A stretch of DNA of 7,312 bases from Bacteroidota bacterium (GCA_023437485.1 JAEZGB010000073.1:1-7312); one strand, 5' to 3'; counted from the stretch's first letter, positions 1-6,254 are shown. Notes: generated by a model not told the origin, from the sequence alone. Translations and numbers: made by a program.

Positions 1-252
1 CACCACCTGGGCATGACCTGCGACCCGATCGGTGGCCTGGTTCAGATTCCCTGCATCGAGAGAAACACCATGGGCGCCATCAAGGCCATCAATGCTGCCG
101 AACTCGCGCTGGAAACCGATCCCAAAAACGTGAAGGTACCGCTGGACAAGGTTATCGACACCATGTGGCAGACTGCGAAAGACATGAACAACAAGTACAA
201 GGAAACTTCTGAAGGCGGATTGGCAGTGGCTGTAAATATGGCCGATTGCTAG
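1..252 (+). CDS. sdaA: L-serine ammonia-lyase (L-serine dehydratase), 3' end only
   Basis: This is the last 83 residues of an iron-sulfur L-serine dehydratase, a cytoplasmic enzyme that converts L-serine to pyruvate and ammonia. The 5' part lies outside the window, and the frame is open from base 1. Visible family hallmarks are HHLGMTCDPIGGLVQIPCIE at residues 1-20, followed by RNTMGAIKAINAAELAL and a C-terminal block ending KETSEGGLAVAVNMADC. The two cysteines at residues 7 and 18 are 11 apart, as are the two downstream cluster cysteines of the Legionella enzyme (from memory C385 and C396). They should ligate the [4Fe-4S] cluster that activates the serine hydroxyl. The protein ends in Cys, as in type II enzymes, where the C-terminal Cys reaches into the active site of the resting enzyme. 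The TAG stop is at 250-252. The next gene is convergent, and no clear hairpin-plus-T-run terminator is visible in 253-323. Confidence 0.95.
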   Translation, partial: HHLGMTCDPIGGLVQIPCIERNTMGAIKAINAAELALETDPKNVKVPLDKVIDTMWQTAKDMNNKYKETSEGGLAVAVNMADC

Positions 253-323
253 TTAGTTGCAGCTTTCAGGCGCCAGTGATCAGTCTGAATTCGTTCAACC
301 CGATTGTAAAAACTTGCCCTGGC

Positions 324-749
324 TCAGCGCCTGCGGGTATCGGACAGGTGCAGGATTTTCCAGGTACCGGCTTGGCGAAATAACTGAAAAGAGTTAACCC
401 CTGAGTGGCTTTTTTTGCCATCCACATAAAATTCATAGGGCGCCCAGACGTGAGCCATGTTTCCGTCAATCCGTTCCTCAATGGAGAGCAATACTTCTTC
501 AAATTTCATCTCTGCAGGCATCGAACCTACTGAAATAACCAGGTCATCCATGGTTTCCTGACTGAGTTTTGGCCCATCTTTTCTTTCGATGATCGAGTGC
601 AATGGCGCCCCCTTTAAAATCATCGCGCGCAATGCGACGGTATCCCTTTTGTGAAAAGCCGTGAAAAATTGCTCAACGGCCATTCTGGGAGTTTGCTGCG
701 CGTGTCCGCTCAACCCCCACCCAATCAACAGGCAAATTAAGTATTTCAT
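324..749 (-). CDS. Small secreted NTF2-like / SnoaL-fold protein of unknown function
   Basis: This encodes 141 aa from the ATG at 749-747. An upstream in-frame ATG at 809 would add 20 residues before the signal peptide, so the inner start is preferred. Residues 1-18 (MKYLICLLIGWGLSGHAQ) are a type I signal peptide with likely cleavage after HA and no lipobox, so the product should be periplasmic or exported. The mature part starts with a helix, RMAVEQFFTAFHKRD, and ends in the strand pattern VNSFQLFRQAGTWKILHLSD followed by TRRR. Both are characteristic of the NTF2-like cone fold (SnoaL / DUF4440 / lumazine-binding-like families). No catalytic residues can be assigned, because the fold covers both enzymes and ligand-binding proteins. 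The gene is divergent from panB and convergent with sdaA, so it is probably a single-gene unit. Family assignment is moderately sure and function is unknown. Confidence 0.8.
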   Translation of the reverse strand: MKYLICLLIGWGLSGHAQQTPRMAVEQFFTAFHKRDTVALRAMILKGAPLHSIIERKDGPKLSQETMDDLVISVGSMPAEMKFEEVLLSIEERIDGNMAHVWAPYEFYVDGKKSHSGVNSFQLFRQAGTWKILHLSDTRRR

Positions 750-777
750 AAAATGTATTTTTAATTTAGTAGTTGTC

Positions 778-809
778 CAAAGGCATTTGTTACCGTTGGC
801 CCTGCTCAA
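778..809 (-). promoter_or_regulatory. Candidate promoter for the NTF2-like gene
   Basis: Read on the minus strand there is TTG (809-807), a 21-bp spacer, then TGCCTTTG (785-778). This has one mismatch to the Bacteroidota -7 consensus TANNTTTG, and the spacing is within the usual range. Transcription would begin about 20-25 nt before the ATG at 749. It overlaps the forward panB promoter candidate. This is pattern matching only. Confidence 0.3.
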
Positions 810-825
810 AGATTTAGTACTTTTA
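796..825 (+). promoter_or_regulatory. Candidate panB promoter (TTG-N19-TACTTTTA)
   Basis: TTG at 796-798 is followed after 19 bp by TACTTTTA at 818-825, which matches TANNTTTG at all but the last base. The box ends 18 bp before the panB ATG, so the leader would be very short and AT-rich. That fits Bacteroidota genes, which lack a Shine-Dalgarno sequence. No purine-rich ribosome binding site is visible before the start. Confidence 0.45.
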
Positions 826-843
826 CCAATCCAAAAATAATTT

Positions 844-1662
844 ATGTCAACGGCAAAAAAAGATTACAAACGCATTACCACCCGGTCACTGATCGAGATG
901 AAGGCCAACAATGAAAAAATCTCCATGCTTACCGCCTATGATTTTACAATGGCGCGCATTGTCGATTCGGCCGGGGTCGATGTGATTTTGGTAGGCGATT
1001 CGGCATCGAATGTCATGGCCGGCCACGAGACCACGCTTCCCATAACGCTGGATCAAATGATCTATCACGCTTCGTCAGTGGTGCGGGCCATTACCCGCTC
1101 CCTGGTGGTGGTTGACCTGCCTTTTGGGAGTTATCAGTCCGATTCAAAAGAGGCGCTCAGGTCATCCATCCGGATCATGAAGGAAAGCGGTGCGCATGCC
1201 GTTAAAATGGAGGGAGGAAGCGAAATCAAGGAATCGATCAAAAAAATACTGAACGCGGGAATCCCGGTCATGGGCCATCTGGGGCTTACCCCCCAATCCA
1301 TCTACAAATTCGGGACCTATACCGTGCGTGCCAAGGAAGAAGCCGAGGCCGAAAAACTGATGGAAGACGCACAGTTGCTGGAACGCATCGGGTGTTTTGC
1401 GCTGGTGCTGGAAAAAATCCCGGCCGCCCTTGCCGAGCGTGTCGCCAAAAGCATCTCGATCCCGGTCATCGGCATTGGTGCCGGCGGAGGTGTCGACGGC
1501 CAGGTCCTGGTCATCCACGACATGCTGGGCATGAACAATGAATTCAGCCCCCGGTTTTTGCGAAGGTACATGAACCTGTATGACGAAATGACCGGAGCCA
1601 TCTCAAAATATGTCAGCGATGTGAAAAGCAAGGATTTTCCAAGTGCGTCGGAGCAATATTGA
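844..1662 (+). CDS. panB: 3-methyl-2-oxobutanoate hydroxymethyltransferase (ketopantoate hydroxymethyltransferase)
   Basis: The product is 272 aa, close to the usual PanB length. It transfers a hydroxymethyl group from 5,10-methylene-tetrahydrofolate to 2-oxoisovalerate, giving ketopantoate, the first committed step of pantothenate and CoA synthesis, in the cytoplasm. It is a Mg2+-dependent TIM barrel, and all signature segments are present: KISMLTAYDFTMA (25-37), LVGDSASNVMAGHETTLPIT (49-68), VVDLPFGSY (89-97), AVKMEGG (119-125), GHLGLTPQS (144-152), FALVLEKIP (185-193) and GIGAGGGVDGQVLVIHDMLG (210-229). By comparison with E. coli PanB the metal ligands are D52 and D91 (E. coli D45, D84), the substrate-site pair is K121 and E123 (K112, E114) and the catalytic base is E190 (E181). 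The start follows an AT-rich leader and agrees with family N-termini. No other pan gene is in the window, and the next gene on the strand is 133 bp or more away, across a repeat element. Confidence 0.97.
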   Translation: MSTAKKDYKRITTRSLIEMKANNEKISMLTAYDFTMARIVDSAGVDVILVGDSASNVMAGHETTLPITLDQMIYHASSVVRAITRSLVVVDLPFGSYQSDSKEALRSSIRIMKESGAHAVKMEGGSEIKESIKKILNAGIPVMGHLGLTPQSIYKFGTYTVRAKEEAEAEKLMEDAQLLERIGCFALVLEKIPAALAERVAKSISIPVIGIGAGGGVDGQVLVIHDMLGMNNEFSPRFLRRYMNLYDEMTGAISKYVSDVKSKDFPSASEQY

Positions 1663-1667
1663 TGACT

Positions 1668-1796
1668 GTCGAATGTCAAATGTCGACCCGAGCCCGAAGG
1701 GCGAACGGTACGGAGCGATAGCGAAGTAAAAGTCGAAAGTCGAAAGAGCCTCCTAAGTAGCGTCATTCAAAATTTAAAATTTAAAATTCAAAATTC
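1668..1796 (+). repeat. Intergenic element made of 7-bp units (three heptad blocks and a GC-rich core)
   Basis: The panB-rluA gap is filled by short period-7 blocks. Block A is GTCGAAT, GTCAAAT, GTCGACC (1668-1688). A GC-rich core (1689-1730) contains the small hairpin GCCC-GAA-GGGC (1692-1702) and CGA triplets at 1695, 1702 and 1716, also spaced by multiples of 7. Block B is GTCGAAA twice (1732-1745). After about 23 bp of unrelated sequence, block C is AAAATTT twice then AAAATTC twice (1769-1796). There is no ORF, no transposase, no terminal inverted repeats and no T-run terminator. From memory, degenerate strings of this kind recur between genes in some Bacteroidota genomes. Within this window it occurs once, so dispersal in the genome cannot be shown. 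The strand is arbitrary. Confidence 0.65.
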
Positions 1797-2494
1797 TGAA
1801 GATTCTTTCCGATAAGAACAACCTCCAGGTCCTCTACGAAGACAACCACCTGATTGCGGTCAACAAACGCGTGGGCGATATCGTTCAGGGCGACAAAACC
1901 GGCGACAAACCGCTCAGCGAAGTGGTCAAGGAATATCTAAAGGAAAAGTATAATAAACCCGGTGAGGTTTTTCTGGGGGTCATCCACCGGCTTGACCGGC
2001 CCACAACGGGAATCGTGGTCTTCGCCCGAACCTCCAAGGCACTTTCGCGCATGAACGAGCTCTTTAGCAGTCGCGAAACCCAAAAGACCTACTGGGCGGC
2101 CACGTATTCATGCCCAAGCCCTGAAGCCGCTACGCTTGAACACCATTTGACCCGCAATGAAAAGACCAATACCGCCAAGGCTCATGCAAAACCGGTAACG
2201 GGGAGCAAACCGGCCAAACTGGATTATAAAGTTCTTTGCAAACTGGACCGGTACTGCGTGTTGGAAGTGGAACTTCACACCGGCCGCCACCACCAAATCC
2301 GCGCACAGCTTTCGGCTATTGGCTGCCCAATCAAAGGCGATCTCAAATACGGCGCGGCGCGTTCCAACCCTGATGGCGGTATCCATCTTCACGCGCGCAA
2401 ACTCATCTTTATACATCCGGTTTCAAAAGTACTCATTGAGATTGTCGCCACCACGCCTGCCGACCCGGTGTGGGACGCGGTGAAAATTATGTAA
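1796..2494 (+). CDS. RluA-family RNA pseudouridine synthase, start codon uncertain
   Basis: This is a single-domain RluA-type synthase without an S4 domain that isomerises uridine to pseudouridine in rRNA or tRNA; the target position cannot be read from sequence. Hallmarks are GVIHRLDRPTTGIVVFARTS with the catalytic Asp in HRLD (D67 counting from 1796), and LHTGRHHQIRAQLSAIGCPI followed by KGDLKYG. The first conventional start is GTG at 1871, giving 207 aa, but the same frame upstream encodes NNLQVLYEDNHLIAVNKR, the conserved first strand of this family, so the protein must begin earlier. The frame is open back to a TAA at 1775-1777, and no ATG, GTG or TTG lies between. Possible initiators are ATT 1793, CTG 1796 or ATT 1802. 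CTG is used here provisionally and gives 232 aa. The tail of the heptad repeat reaches exactly this point. The domain call is firm; the 5' end is not. Confidence 0.93.
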   Translation: MKILSDKNNLQVLYEDNHLIAVNKRVGDIVQGDKTGDKPLSEVVKEYLKEKYNKPGEVFLGVIHRLDRPTTGIVVFARTSKALSRMNELFSSRETQKTYWAATYSCPSPEAATLEHHLTRNEKTNTAKAHAKPVTGSKPAKLDYKVLCKLDRYCVLEVELHTGRHHQIRAQLSAIGCPIKGDLKYGAARSNPDGGIHLHARKLIFIHPVSKVLIEIVATTPADPVWDAVKIM

Positions 2495-2559
2495 GGCAAA
2501 TTCCCCAGCCTGTAAACAATAAAAGAAATAATGCCGTAAATTCATGCAAAATATAGGGC

Positions 2560-3912
2560 ATGAAAAAAATTACTCTCCTGCTGGCCCTGCTTCCCGCGGC
2601 AGCGCTGGCCCAACAACATTTTTCCGGAATCGGCACCTCGTCGCGCACAAGCTTTTACAATGCGGCGGTCAACCCCGCCGAACTTGCCAATATTTCAACA
2701 AGGTTTGAAGCCAACGTGATCGGACTAAGCATCAATGCTTCCAGCAATAAAGCGAAATTCAGCGACCTGATTTCCGGGAAGGACTTAGAGGACCGATTGT
2801 TTGAAGGCGACGATCCTACTGACCTGCGCATCGACGCCGAGGTGGCCGGGCCTGCGCTATCGTACAAGACCGGAAACTGGGTCTTCGGGTTTTCTACCCG
2901 GGCCTATGGAAAACTTGACCTTGTGGATGTGGATGCCAATATCGGCGATGCCATCACCCGCGCGGGGGTGAACAGTATAGCCGGTTCCACAACAATCAGC
3001 AACGATTACAACCAACGGCTCAACGGAACTACCTGGGGCGAAGTTGGCCTGTCGGCCGCGACCGCGCTCTATGAAAACGAATCCCACCGCCTTACCGCCG
3101 GTGCAACTTTCAAGCTTTTGTTTCCCGGATCATATGCCAACTTTGGAGCAGACAGCTTTTCAGGAACCATCAACAACACCCTGGGCAACGCCACCCTGAC
3201 CAATACGCAGGCCAACCTCAATATTGCCTATTCTGGCAACCTGGGCGAAGATTTTACCGATTTTGGCGATTACGCGCGTTCGATGTTCGGCAAACTCAAC
3301 GGAGTCGCGGCCGACATCGGTATCGCTTACCGGTGGAAGGACGCGATGGAACCTGATCCGCGGCGCTATAGGTTAAAGGGCGGGCTGTCAGTTCGAAATA
3401 TCGGTTCAATGAAATTCAGTTCCACGAACAATGCATCCACAAATTACGCGCTTTCCATTCAGGGCGCCGAAAGCCTTAACCTCAATCAGTTCCAGGACGT
3501 GACCAGTCTTGAACAGGTTGAATCGATGCTGCTGGCCAGCGGATATCTGGACCGTACTGAAAATCAAAAAATGGATTTTAAGGTCAAACTTCCTACCGTA
3601 TTCCAGGCATATGCCGATATCCGACTGGTCCCGGATCTCTTTGTGACTTTGTACACCCAGCAAAAACTTTCGGATGGCAGCGAGAATGACCAGATCAATA
3701 CTGAAAATATAATTTCGGTCACACCGCGCTACCTGATTTCACAGGTGGAACTTTTCACGCCTTTGGCTTCAAATGAAATTGCGGGGTTTACTGCGGGGCT
3801 GGGAATCCGCGCCTATGGATTTTTTGCCGGATCATCATCGGTGCTCTCTGCACTGATCAATGACAGCCGCCAGGCCGATGCATTTATCGGGTATTGCTTC
3901 TCACTCAATTGA
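2560..3912 (+). CDS. DUF5723-like outer-membrane beta-barrel protein of unknown function
   Basis: The product is 450 aa. Residues 1-17 (MKKITLLLALLPAAALA) form a clear type I signal peptide with cleavage before QQ. The mature protein begins QQHFSGIGTSSRTSFYNAAV with a following NPAELA, which is the entry seen in Bacteroidota outer-membrane proteins of the DUF5723 type. The rest alternates amphipathic strands rich in aromatic residues, Gly, Asn and Thr, for example NWVFGFSTRAYGKLD and HRLTAGATFKLLFPGSYANF. It closes with a terminal strand, ADAFIGYCFSLN, as expected for insertion through the BAM machinery. No catalytic motif, plug domain or OmpA-like peptidoglycan-binding domain is visible. It lies 65 bp after rluA with no TANNTTTG box that I can find, so it may be co-transcribed. 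It is followed 1 bp later by the aldehyde dehydrogenase start. Localisation is well supported; function is unknown. Confidence 0.85.
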   Translation: MKKITLLLALLPAAALAQQHFSGIGTSSRTSFYNAAVNPAELANISTRFEANVIGLSINASSNKAKFSDLISGKDLEDRLFEGDDPTDLRIDAEVAGPALSYKTGNWVFGFSTRAYGKLDLVDVDANIGDAITRAGVNSIAGSTTISNDYNQRLNGTTWGEVGLSAATALYENESHRLTAGATFKLLFPGSYANFGADSFSGTINNTLGNATLTNTQANLNIAYSGNLGEDFTDFGDYARSMFGKLNGVAADIGIAYRWKDAMEPDPRRYRLKGGLSVRNIGSMKFSSTNNASTNYALSIQGAESLNLNQFQDVTSLEQVESMLLASGYLDRTENQKMDFKVKLPTVFQAYADIRLVPDLFVTLYTQQKLSDGSENDQINTENIISVTPRYLISQVELFTPLASNEIAGFTAGLGIRAYGFFAGSSSVLSALINDSRQADAFIGYCFSLN

Positions 3913-3913
3913 T

Positions 3914-5254
3914 ATGGATTTCAGAATCAGCCTCCGCGCCCGAAAGGCAGCTCTCCAAAAATTGCTCAAAGCCTTAATCACCCATGAAAAGGATGTGGTC
4001 GAGGCACTGGCGCTGGATTTTGGAAAACCCGAATTTGAAAGCGTGGCCACAGAAACGTCCTACGTCATTTCAGATTTGAAATATACGTTGTCAAACATGG
4101 AGAAATGGTCCAGGCCGCAATGGGTACTGCCATCGCTGATCAATTTCCCATCGGTTGACCGGATTTACCGCGAACCCTATGGCCAGGTCCTGGTCATCGC
4201 CCCATGGAATTACCCGTTCCAACTGGCCTTGTGCCCGCTGATCGCGGCGGTGGCGGCAGGCAATTCAGTGGTGTTAAAACCCTCTGAACTCACTCCTAAC
4301 ACCTCGTCAATAATTGAAATCATCATTGCCAAATCATTTGACCCGACCCATGTTGAAGTCTACCAGGGCGGAGCCGAAGTTTCGGCAAAATTGCTGGAGA
4401 GGCGTTGGGACTATATTTTTTTCACCGGAAGCGTCCGCGTGGGCAAAATTGTGGCGATGGCCGCGGCCAAACACCTTACACCCGTAACTCTTGAACTTGG
4501 AGGCAAAAGCCCGTGCATTGTTGACCAAACAGCCAACCTTGAAATTGCCGCGCGCCGTATTGTTTGGGGAAAATTTGTAAACGCCGGCCAAACCTGCATC
4601 GCGCCCGACTACATCTTGGCGCACGAGGCCATCCGCCCCAAGTTGCTTGAATTGCTCAAATCTGAAATTATTCGCGCTTACGGAACGGAACCCGCCACGT
4701 CACCGGACCTTGCCAGGATTATCGACGATAAGAATTTTGAACGGCTGACCGCGATGTTGCAGGACGAAGCGGTTTACTTTGGCGGCAAGGCGGATAGGGA
4801 AACGCGGTATATTTCGCCCACGATAATTGACGGCCCCAGGCCTGATGGCGCGTTGATGGAAAGCGAAATATTCGGGCCCATCCTGCCGGTGATGGAATAT
4901 GAATCGGCTGAAGACCTGGATCGGATATTGAAAAAATACCCCAAACCCCTTGCATTTTACGTGTTTTCGGAAGACGACCGGTTTGCCGGGAAATTAGTTG
5001 AGAAGCACTCCTACGGCGGAGGGTGCATCAACGACACCCTGGTCCATTTTGCCAACCGGCGATTGCCCTTTGGCGGGGTTGGCAACAGCGGTATGGGTGC
5101 CTACCACGGGAAATTGGGTTTTGAAACGTTTTCACACCGAAAAGCCGTACTCAAACGGGGCACATGGCTCGATGTCAAATTGCGCTATCCGCCTTATAAA
5201 AATAAAGTATCGAACCTGAAAAAATTAATGAAGTCTTTAAATCTTTGCTTATGA
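3914..5254 (+). CDS. Aldehyde dehydrogenase, NAD(P)+-dependent, class-3-like
   Basis: This oxidises aldehydes to carboxylic acids with NAD(P)+; the family (ALDH3/YwdH-like) favours medium and long-chain or aromatic aldehydes. Numbered from ATG 3914 (446 aa), the oxyanion Asn is N99 in APWNYP, the cofactor Lys is K122 in LKPSE, the nucleotide loop FTGS is at 170-173, the general base is E194 in LELGGKSP, the nucleophile is C228 in NAGQTC, and E318 lies in EIFGP. The C-terminal LRYPPYKNK plus a basic, hydrophobic tail resembles ALDH3 tails that contact membranes. The start is ambiguous. ATG 3914 is 1 bp past the upstream stop, but family N-termini are some 12-20 residues longer. In-frame ATGs at 3878 and 3860 would supply that length while overlapping the upstream gene by 35 or 53 bp. 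Its TGA overlaps the ypfJ ATG. Lipid-aldehyde detoxification is an inference. Confidence 0.95.
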   Translation: MDFRISLRARKAALQKLLKALITHEKDVVEALALDFGKPEFESVATETSYVISDLKYTLSNMEKWSRPQWVLPSLINFPSVDRIYREPYGQVLVIAPWNYPFQLALCPLIAAVAAGNSVVLKPSELTPNTSSIIEIIIAKSFDPTHVEVYQGGAEVSAKLLERRWDYIFFTGSVRVGKIVAMAAAKHLTPVTLELGGKSPCIVDQTANLEIAARRIVWGKFVNAGQTCIAPDYILAHEAIRPKLLELLKSEIIRAYGTEPATSPDLARIIDDKNFERLTAMLQDEAVYFGGKADRETRYISPTIIDGPRPDGALMESEIFGPILPVMEYESAEDLDRILKKYPKPLAFYVFSEDDRFAGKLVEKHSYGGGCINDTLVHFANRRLPFGGVGNSGMGAYHGKLGFETFSHRKAVLKRGTWLDVKLRYPPYKNKVSNLKKLMKSLNLCL

Positions 5255-6096
5255 AATGGATTGGACGCCGGGAAAGCGGCAATGTTGAAGACCGGCGCGG
5301 CATGTCAGGCGGTAAGCTTGTTGCCGGCGGCGGTATTATAGGAGTAATCGTTTTGCTAATCAACCTCTTTGGGGGTGGCGACATGACCTCGGTGCTGGAA
5401 GGGCTGCAGGAGTCATCGCCGGGGACCGAAGTTCCACTTTCCGAAGAAGATGTTAAGATGGGAAGAATGGTAAAGGTTATAGTGGCTGATACCGAGGATG
5501 TCTGGAACAAGATTTTTGCACAGAACGGGCAGGACTATCGCGAACCCACGCTGGTAATGTTCCGCGACGGGGTACAGACCGCGTGCGGCAACGCCACATC
5601 GGCATCGGGCCCGTTTTATTGCCCGGCCGATGAAAAAATTTACATGGACCTGGCATTTTTTGATCAGTTGCAACAAAGGTTCGGTGCCAAGGGTGGCGAT
5701 TTTGCAATCGCTTACGTCATCGCGCATGAAGTTGGCCATCACGTCCAGACAATTTTGGGAACCTCGCAGAAGGTAAGGGAAATGCAACAGCAACTTTCCG
5801 GCTCTCAAGGTAATCGGCTGAGCGTTGCCCTGGAACTTCAGGCCGATTTTTATGCCGGACTGTGGGCGCATCACACCCAACAGCTCAACCAGTCATTGGA
5901 ACCAGGCGATATTGAAGAAGCCCTGAGCGCCGCGCAGGCCGTCGGTGATGACGCGATTCAGCGCCGCACCACCGGAACTGTCAACCAGGAATCTTTTACC
6001 CACGGTACGTCCGAACAAAGAATGTATTGGTTTAGCAAAGGATTTAAAACTGGCGATGTCAGCCAGGGAAACACCTTTGCCGAGCTTGAAAGATAG
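5251..6096 (+). CDS. ypfJ: Neutral zinc metallopeptidase, YpfJ family, membrane-anchored
   Basis: The product is 281 aa, normal for the family. It opens MKWIGRRESGNVEDRRG, the diagnostic N-terminus of YpfJ-type proteins. This fixes the start at ATG 5251 rather than the TTG two codons earlier. A Gly-rich stretch leads into one membrane segment at about residues 23-39 (KLVAGGGIIGVIVLLINLF), so the peptidase domain should face the periplasm. The zinc site is HEVGH at 159-163 (two His ligands and the catalytic Glu), with a probable third ligand E195 in ALELQADFYAGLWAHH. C112 and C124 (TACGNA, YCPAD) could form a disulfide outside the cytoplasm. The C-terminal FTHGTSEQRMYWFSKGF is also typical. 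No substrate is established for this family. The 4-bp ATGA overlap with the aldehyde dehydrogenase implies coupled translation. No frameshift or missing catalytic residue is seen. Confidence 0.95.
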   Translation: MKWIGRRESGNVEDRRGMSGGKLVAGGGIIGVIVLLINLFGGGDMTSVLEGLQESSPGTEVPLSEEDVKMGRMVKVIVADTEDVWNKIFAQNGQDYREPTLVMFRDGVQTACGNATSASGPFYCPADEKIYMDLAFFDQLQQRFGAKGGDFAIAYVIAHEVGHHVQTILGTSQKVREMQQQLSGSQGNRLSVALELQADFYAGLWAHHTQQLNQSLEPGDIEEALSAAQAVGDDAIQRRTTGTVNQESFTHGTSEQRMYWFSKGFKTGDVSQGNTFAELER

Positions 6097-6117
6097 TGCG
6101 TGCAGGTTTGGCGGTCA

Positions 6118-6138
6118 GATCAGAACAGTGTCCTGATC
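6118..6138. repeat. 21-bp imperfect palindrome between convergent genes
   Basis: GATCAG (6118-6123) pairs with CTGATC (6133-6138), and the inner ACA/TGT also pairs, so 18 of 21 positions are self-complementary around base 6128. Outside the arms GGT (6113-6115) can pair with ACC (6139-6141) across a 2-nt bulge. It covers the stop codon of the minus-strand small gene and lies 21 bp past the ypfJ stop. No T-run follows on either strand, so it is not a standard intrinsic terminator. It could be a factor-dependent terminator, a 3'-end-stabilising hairpin or a protein site. Confidence 0.5.
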
Positions 6139-6254
6139 ACCTGGTACACGGCGTAACCAAACAATAAAATTGCGGGAATGCTCAAAGTGGCAACCGCGAC
6201 AAAGCCTGCCATTTCCAGTTGCGGGCTCTTCCATGATTTTGATGATCTTGCCAT
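6120..6254 (-). CDS. Putative 44-aa single-span membrane protein
   Basis: The frame runs from ATG at 6254-6252 to TGA at 6122-6120. The translation has a polar basic head, MARSSKSWKSPQLEMAG (1-17), then one hydrophobic segment, FVAVATLSIPAILLFGYAVY (18-37), and a short tail, QVIRTLF (38-44). This is a convincing inner-membrane helix with the positive head inside. The layout (hydrophobic span with a central Pro, then GY, an aromatic residue and Gln) recalls small NapE/TorE-type subunits. The match is loose, no nap or tor gene is in the window, and the resemblance may be generic. Support for a real gene comes from the TACATTTG promoter-like box 37 bp upstream and from the lack of any competing gene between ypfJ and comM. 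Codon use is ordinary for the window. No Shine-Dalgarno sequence is seen. Function is unknown. Confidence 0.6.
   Translation of the reverse strand: MARSSKSWKSPQLEMAGFVAVATLSIPAILLFGYAVYQVIRTLF

Noticed and set aside
266..502. 78-codon minus-strand frame overlapping the NTF2-like gene
   Set aside because: It is in another frame of the same strand. The NTF2-like frame has a signal peptide and a recognisable fold; this one has neither.
1692..1702. Hairpin GCCC-GAA-GGGC as an intrinsic terminator for panB
   Set aside because: The stem is only 4 bp and no T-run follows, so it is treated as part of the repeat core.
1317..1766. 149-codon minus-strand frame antisense to panB and running into the heptad element
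   Set aside because: It overlaps a complete panB with every catalytic residue. The translation is a Ser/Arg-rich string without domain features, as expected of a shadow frame.
1668..1796. Possible CRISPR-like array
   Set aside because: The units are 7 bp with no spacers and no cas genes nearby, so this is heptad low-complexity DNA rather than a CRISPR.
2495..2559. Promoter for the DUF5723-like gene
   Set aside because: No TANNTTTG-like box with an upstream TTG at proper spacing could be found, and co-transcription with rluA is equally likely.
5413..5880. 155-codon minus-strand frame opposite ypfJ
   Set aside because: It is antisense to the conserved zinc peptidase core including HEVGH, with no signal, motif or promoter of its own.
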